This document shows, one piece after another, positions 59,752 to 64,000 of a DNA stretch of 64,000 nt. A model generated the notes under the pieces. That model did no database searches. It was not told where the DNA came from and saw only the letters and a program-made list of their open reading frames with translations. Each line of letters starts with the position of its first letter. Positions within the stretch are counted from its first letter, which is position 1. The translations under genes were made by a program, and so were the position numbers. The DNA comes from DATJLY01 sp035518375 (lineage in GTDB: Bacteria; Pseudomonadota; Alphaproteobacteria; ATCC43930; CGMCC-115725): NCBI GenBank assembly GCA_035518375.1, contig DATIXQ010000141.1, forward strand, positions 46,867 to 110,866. Direction: 5' to 3'.

Positions 59752-60738
59752 CTAGAGCGCGAACACGCGCTCGGAATTGAGGTGATAGAGCTTCTGCATA
59801 TCGGCGTCGGAGAGCGCAAGCGCATCAACCGCGTCGACCGAGGCGCGCGCGTCCTCGAACGGCCAGTCGGCCGCGAAAAGCACGTTGTCGATGCCGATCA
59901 TCTCGATCGTCATCTTCAAGGGCGCCCCGAAATTCATGCCGCTCGTCGTGACGGCGACGTTGTCGCGGAAATAGTCGCTCGGCTTGCGCTTCAATTTGGG
60001 CGCCGTGCCGGCCATGTCGTGTTCCCAGAAATAGCGGTTGTCGATGCGGTCGAGATGGAAGGGAATGCCCTCGCCCATGTGACCGATCACGATCTTGAGG
60101 TTCGGGAAGCGATCGAACACGCCGTTGCCGATGAGACGGATGATGTGCGTGCCGACCTCGGCCGCCCACGACCAGCCGATCTTGAAGCCCGTCACCTGGA
60201 AGGGCGCCACCATCTGCGGCGAGGGATCGCGCGGATGGATGTAGATGGGCTTGCCCATCGCCTCCATCGCCTCGAAGATCGGCCAGTATTTCGCATCGTC
60301 GTAATATTCGCCGTTCGAGTGCGAATTGACGATGCCGCCTTTGAGGCCGAGCTTCTTCACCGAGCGCTCGAGCTCGCGCGCGGCGCGCTCCGGATCGCGC
60401 GGGGCATAGGCGGCAAGGCCGGTGATGCGGCCGGGATATTTCTTCGCGGCTTCCGCGAGCCGGTCGTTCGCAAGCGCCGCGAGCTCGTTGCCCTGCACCG
60501 GGTCGATGTCCTGGATGACGGCGCCGGCGAAGACGCAGACCTGCATCGCGATGCCGTCCTCGTCCATCGCCTTGATGCGGCCCTCGCCGAGATCGAGCAG
60601 ATTCTGAAACACCTTCTGCCGCATCGGCGTCGGCGCGCTGCCTTCGTATTCGCGGAAGCGCAGGCGCGAGACCTCGGGGATGGAGAAGCCTTCCTCGACG
60701 GCGATGCGTTTGTAGCGTTCGTTCTTCAGCTCGGGCAT
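59752..60738 (-). CDS. Amidohydrolase-family protein, resorcylate-decarboxylase-like
   Basis: 328 aa, close in layout to the gamma-resorcylate / 2,3-dihydroxybenzoate decarboxylases: IAVEEGFSIPE near residue 12, YIHPRDPSPQ near 166, IGHMGEGIPFHLDRIDNRY near 220 and FAADWPFEDA near 288. In the characterised enzymes the first motif is EExF with a zinc-ligand His (EEHF); here it is EEGF, so that His is absent. The rest of the site is kept. Shine-Dalgarno AAGGAG. Likely nonoxidative decarboxylation or a related hydrolysis. Confidence 0.87.
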   Translation of the reverse strand: MPELKNERYKRIAVEEGFSIPEVSRLRFREYEGSAPTPMRQKVFQNLLDLGEGRIKAMDEDGIAMQVCVFAGAVIQDIDPVQGNELAALANDRLAEAAKKYPGRITGLAAYAPRDPERAARELERSVKKLGLKGGIVNSHSNGEYYDDAKYWPIFEAMEAMGKPIYIHPRDPSPQMVAPFQVTGFKIGWSWAAEVGTHIIRLIGNGVFDRFPNLKIVIGHMGEGIPFHLDRIDNRYFWEHDMAGTAPKLKRKPSDYFRDNVAVTTSGMNFGAPLKMTIEMIGIDNVLFAADWPFEDARASVDAVDALALSDADMQKLYHLNSERVFAL

Positions 60739-60785
60739 GTCTTCACGGTCTCCTTATCGCTCGCGCGACATTATCATTACCGTTT

Positions 60786-60860
60786 TGTCATTGCGAGCGA
60801 CGCGAAGCCATCTCCCGCCGCGAGGAGATTGCTTCGTCGCATTCGCTCCTCGCAATGACA
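60786..60860. repeat. Dispersed palindromic repeat, full copy
   Basis: TGTCATTGCGAGCGACGCGA at the left, ATTCGCTCCTCGCAATGACA at the right, GATTGCTTCGTCGC in the centre. Same element as at 59065-59133, with several substitutions. Lies directly upstream of the resorcylate-decarboxylase-like gene (start 60738) and at the 3' end of the DUF3500 gene. Confidence 0.85.
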
Positions 60861-60861
60861 G

Positions 60862-62094
60862 CTAGCGATGGTGCGGCGCGTTCTTGTAGTGGAGGCGCAG
60901 CAGGTCCATGCCGTAATCGTTGCCGTTGGGCGTCCGCACGATGGTGTGGACATGGAACTTCGCCGGCGCCGCGTTCGTGAGGAAGACGCCGCCGTGGTGA
61001 TCGAACTCGATCATCACGACCGGGCTCTGGATGCGGTAGTAGAACGGGCTCTCGTCGTCGAACCCGCCGATCCAGCAAAAGCGCGTGTCGGCGAGGTGGC
61101 GCTCGATCTCGGCCATGCGCGCCTTCTCCGGCCCCGCGGGCAAGGGCGCGATGTAGCAGGCGCAGAGCTCGACGAGGCGCTTTCTCTGCTCGGCCGTGAA
61201 ATCGCGTGCGCGAATGCCTTCATACGGGATGATGCGGTTGTCCTGAAAGGCGCCGCCGAGATGCAGATTGTCGGCGAAATGGCGCCGGCCCTCCGGCAAA
61301 TCGCCGCCCACCATCGAATGCGCGACGATCGCCTGGCGCTGCTGAAAAGGAGTCAGCGCGCGCATCAACGCGAGGCCCTTCCTCTCCTCGTCCTCGAACA
61401 GGACCGTGCCCTTGAACGGGCCTTCGTCGGCATAGGCGGGCTCGGCGCCCCAGAAGATCGGAGCCAGCGCCATCTGCTGGCCGATGACGAGGCAGTTGAG
61501 CGAGAGATGATGGCCGAAGAACTGCCAGCCCCAGGGCTCGGCGGGACCCGGCTCGCCGAAGAGGCAGAAGATGAAGCTCCATTCGCCCAAGACATGCGGG
61601 CCACCGACGAGGTCGCCGAGGAAGCGATTGAGACGCATCACGTCGCGCGTCATCTGCACGCCCTTGGCCGACAAGCTCGCGCGCAGCACGTCGATCACCG
61701 CCTCTTTCAAAGCGTCCGGCACCTCCTCGAGGCGGAGGCCGTAATCCTCGACGTAAAGCTCGGTGTTCTGCCAGCTGCGCCATTTCTCCGACGTGACGGG
61801 AAAGCACGTCTTCGCGCGCTGCTCGGGCGAAAGGCGCGCGACGAGCGCTTTCGCGGCGGCGACCATCGCCTCGGCCGGCGCGCCGTTGGGGCCGAGCGCG
61901 AAGAGGCCAGGCACGACGAGGCCGTCCGTTGTGATGCCGCGGAACGGCTCGTCGAGCTTTGCCTTCCACGCTGCCGCCATGGCCTGGCCGCGCGGGCCGG
62001 CGCGGCGCGCCTGCGCATGGGCGCGCGCGGTGGGTCCGGCGATCTTGTTCTGCGCGGGCGTCGGGATGAAGGGGCGGAAATCGGGCGTGCTCAT
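60862..62094 (-). CDS. DUF3500 protein
   Basis: 410 aa. Characteristic parts: EPFRGITTDGLVVPGLFALG near residue 50, LNRFLGDLVGGPHVLGEWSF near 155, WGWQFFGHHLSLNCLVIGQQ near 185 and VMIEFDHHGGVFLTNAAPAK near 365. The conserved His residues in GHHLSL, EFDHH and KFHVHTIVRT suggest a metal or acid-base site, but no reaction is established for the family. Start ATG 62094; divergent from an acyl-CoA-dehydrogenase-like gene (67-base gap). Confidence 0.85.
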   Translation of the reverse strand: MSTPDFRPFIPTPAQNKIAGPTARAHAQARRAGPRGQAMAAAWKAKLDEPFRGITTDGLVVPGLFALGPNGAPAEAMVAAAKALVARLSPEQRAKTCFPVTSEKWRSWQNTELYVEDYGLRLEEVPDALKEAVIDVLRASLSAKGVQMTRDVMRLNRFLGDLVGGPHVLGEWSFIFCLFGEPGPAEPWGWQFFGHHLSLNCLVIGQQMALAPIFWGAEPAYADEGPFKGTVLFEDEERKGLALMRALTPFQQRQAIVAHSMVGGDLPEGRRHFADNLHLGGAFQDNRIIPYEGIRARDFTAEQRKRLVELCACYIAPLPAGPEKARMAEIERHLADTRFCWIGGFDDESPFYYRIQSPVVMIEFDHHGGVFLTNAAPAKFHVHTIVRTPNGNDYGMDLLRLHYKNAPHHR

Positions 62095-62160
62095 GGACGA
62101 GCAGTCTGCGCAAAAGCGCGTGCGGTTTCCAGTAGGGGCATATCCTGCGATAATCGCCCC

Positions 62161-63339
62161 ATGCCAGACCGATACGAACCCTCCTCGCCGCTCGTCGCCA
62201 AGGCGCGGGCATTGGACCCTCTCTTCCGCGCCGAGGCCGACACGCACGAGCGCGATGGCCGCCTCTCCGACACGACCGTCGCCGCCCTCAAAGACGCGGG
62301 CTTCTTCGGCCTCCTCGTACCCAAATGCTTCGGGGGCTACGAGGCGGGCCCGGTCGAGGCGCTCGAGGTGATCGAGGCGGTGAGCTATGCCGACGGCTCG
62401 ACCGGCTGGGTACTGATGGCGTGCAATGTCGGCACCGGATCAGCCGCAGGCTATCTGCCGCCCGCGGGCGCCAACGCCGTCTTCGGCAAGTACATCCCGA
62501 TCATCGCCGGCGAAGGCGGCCCGCGCGGACGCGCTCACCGCGAGGGCAAGGGCTATCGCCTCACCGGACGCTGGAGCTATGGCAGCGGCACGCTGCACAC
62601 CGAATATCTCCACACCGGCGGCATGGTGATGGAGAACGGCAAGCCCAAAGAGGCGCTCACCTTCATCGTGCCGACGAGAGAGGCGAAGTTCCTCGGCAAC
62701 TGGGACGTGATCGGGTTGAACGGCACGGGCAGCGTCGATTACGGGCTCGAGGACGTGTTCGTGCCCGAAGAGATGACGCATTCGCCTAATCTGCTCGAAG
62801 CGAGCCAGGGCGGCAGCCTCTATCGGCTCGGCATCGTCGGCATGTCGCCCTTGGGCCATACGGGCTTCACGCTGGGCTTGGGGCGCCGCATCCTCGATGA
62901 GCTTCGCGCACTCGTCCACGCGGCGACGGGCCGGCCGAGCCCGTTGTCTGAGTTCGGCGGCTCGACCAGCTTCCAGGAGAATTTCGCCGCCGCGGAAGGA
63001 AAATTCCGCGCCGGCCGCGCGTTTTGCTACGAGGTGTGGCGCGACGTGCAGGAGACGCTCGACCGCGACCAGCCGTGCTCGATGCGACAATTCACGCTGA
63101 TGCGGCTCTCGCTCAACCACGTGACGACGGCGATGACGGAGATCGTCACCTTCGTGCATCGTGCCGGCGGCGGCGTGGCGCTGCGCTCGGGCATCCTGCA
63201 GCGCTCGTTCCGCGACATGTTCGGCGCGACGCAGCACCGCATCGTCTCGGCCAACATGCTCGGCGAATGCGGGCGCGAGCTTCTTGGCCTCGCCGAAGGC
63301 AAGGAATGGCAGAGTCGCGGCCTCGTCGATCGCGCGTGA
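62161..63339 (+). CDS. Acyl-CoA dehydrogenase-fold flavin protein (HsaA/HpaB-like oxygenase type)
   Basis: 392 aa. ACAD-fold pattern: TVAALKDAGFFGLLVPKCFG near residue 39, DGSTGWVLMACNVGTGSA near 79, GYRLTGRWSYGSG near 128 and the late GGGVALRSGILQRSFRDMFG near 336. Flavin-dependent hydroxylases such as HsaA and related monooxygenases share this layout and lack the acyl-CoA dehydrogenase catalytic Glu. Its stop is 7 bases before an HpaB-type gene, so the two are likely co-transcribed. Dehydrogenase or hydroxylase cannot be fixed from sequence alone. Confidence 0.85.
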   Translation: MPDRYEPSSPLVAKARALDPLFRAEADTHERDGRLSDTTVAALKDAGFFGLLVPKCFGGYEAGPVEALEVIEAVSYADGSTGWVLMACNVGTGSAAGYLPPAGANAVFGKYIPIIAGEGGPRGRAHREGKGYRLTGRWSYGSGTLHTEYLHTGGMVMENGKPKEALTFIVPTREAKFLGNWDVIGLNGTGSVDYGLEDVFVPEEMTHSPNLLEASQGGSLYRLGIVGMSPLGHTGFTLGLGRRILDELRALVHAATGRPSPLSEFGGSTSFQENFAAAEGKFRAGRAFCYEVWRDVQETLDRDQPCSMRQFTLMRLSLNHVTTAMTEIVTFVHRAGGGVALRSGILQRSFRDMFGATQHRIVSANMLGECGRELLGLAEGKEWQSRGLVDRA

Positions 63340-63346
63340 GGAAGAG

Positions 63347-64000
63347 ATGGGCATAAGGACGGGCGCGCAGGTTCTCGACGGGCTTCGCGACGGGCGCGAG
63401 GTTTTCATCGACGGCGAGCGCATCGCCGACGTGACGCAAGACCACCGCTTTGCGCGCGCGGCGCGGTCGCTCGCTTCGCTCTACGACATGCAGCATCGCG
63501 CCGACCTCGTCGAGCGGATGACCTTCCGCTCGCCGACGACGGACGCGCGCGTGGGATTGTCCTTCATCGAGCCCAAGACGCGCGAGGAGCTTGCCGCGCG
63601 CGGCGGGATGATGAAGCTGTGGCACGACGAGACGCTCGGCATGATGGGCCGCGCGCCCGATTTCATGAACGTGCTGGTGAGCAGCTTTGCGGCGGGATCC
63701 CAGCATTTCGGGCAATATGCGCAGAACATACGCGCCTATTGCGATTTCATCCGCGAGGGCGATCTCGTCCTGACGCACAGCCTGACGAACCCGCAGGTCG
63801 ACCGCAGCAAGAACATCACGGTCCAGGCGAAGGATCTCGCCTTGCAGGCGGTGAAGGAGACCGGCAAGGGCATCATCGTGCGCGGCGCGCGCATGCTGGC
63901 GACCCTGGGCGCGCTCTCCGACGAGATTCTCGTCTTCTCCGCGCCGTCCTACGCGCTTCCGATGACCGAGGAAGCGAAGGCCTACGCGCTGGGATTCACG
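63347..64000 (+). CDS. HpaB-type flavin-dependent hydroxylase, 5' part
   Basis: 218 codons open to the window edge from ATG 63347, preceded by GAGGAAGAG. Opens MGIRTGAQVLDGLRDGREVF and continues with YDMQHRADLVERMTFRSPTT, AAGSQHFGQYAQNIRAYCDF, LVLTHSLTNPQVDRSKN near residue 143 and GARMLATLGALSDEILVFSA, which are hallmarks of the 4-hydroxyphenylacetate 3-monooxygenase oxygenase family. Uses reduced FAD to hydroxylate phenols next to the existing OH. Substrate unknown; no reductase seen in the window. Confidence 0.92.
   Translation, partial: MGIRTGAQVLDGLRDGREVFIDGERIADVTQDHRFARAARSLASLYDMQHRADLVERMTFRSPTTDARVGLSFIEPKTREELAARGGMMKLWHDETLGMMGRAPDFMNVLVSSFAAGSQHFGQYAQNIRAYCDFIREGDLVLTHSLTNPQVDRSKNITVQAKDLALQAVKETGKGIIVRGARMLATLGALSDEILVFSAPSYALPMTEEAKAYALGFT

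Overview
The window is GC-rich, densely packed DNA of an alphaproteobacterial character: a 3-hydroxybutyrate dehydrogenase next to a patatin, a GcvR-like ACT protein, a bactofilin, many genes overlapping by 4 bases (ATGA/GTGA), and a large aromatic-catabolism repertoire. It looks like a soil or sediment organism; the genus cannot be told from the sequence alone. I see no rRNA, tRNA or CRISPR array.

Left block (1-30.5 kb), envelope and electron transfer. A TpsB-type outer-membrane transporter and a secreted TPR protein (cut by the window edge) come first. Then follow a pentaheme cytochrome c, a prepilin peptidase, 3-hydroxybutyrate dehydrogenase and a patatin. A tight type II secretion operon comes next (gspE-F-H-I-J-K-L-M and a GspC/N-like gene), with no secretin (gspD) and no major pseudopilin (gspG) in view. 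Convergent to it on the minus strand is the most striking part, a six-gene run (27307 down to 14563). It encodes: a FAD reductase fused to two cyclic-nucleotide-binding domains and four [4Fe-4S] motifs; a membrane cytochrome b; an FHA-like domain joined through one membrane helix to a decaheme cytochrome; a tandem GlcG/HbpS-like protein; an outer-membrane beta-barrel; and a second decaheme cytochrome fused to an LVIVD-type beta-propeller. Read in order, these could carry electrons from NAD(P)H through the inner membrane, periplasm and outer membrane. I infer a porin-cytochrome conduit, possibly for extracellular electron exchange, with the neighbouring type II system as a candidate exporter. 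A sirtuin, a double-ACT protein and a cNMP-binding patatin lie upstream in the same direction.

Right block (31.4-64 kb), catabolism. About 30 enzymes of types common in breakdown of lignin-derived and other aromatic compounds: five metal-dependent amidohydrolase/decarboxylase-type proteins, two fumarylacetoacetate-hydrolase-family proteins, an HpaI-type aldolase, a VanB-type reductase, a divergent NDP-forming acyl-CoA synthetase / hydroxycinnamoyl-CoA hydratase-lyase pair (a ferulate-type route), VOC proteins, a luciferase-like monooxygenase, dienelactone hydrolase, carboxymuconolactone-decarboxylase-like proteins, an HsaA-like acyl-CoA-dehydrogenase-type protein and the start of an HpaB-type hydroxylase. 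They sit in short, often divergent units, some with palindromic operator-like sites between them.

The block is interrupted at 52104-54620 by a complete IS1595-family element with 24-bp inverted repeats, a perfect 8-bp target duplication, a transposase and passenger genes, including one with an HEPN-type RNase motif, plus a structured non-coding stretch. Three copies of a dispersed palindromic repeat and a four-copy direct repeat lie nearby.
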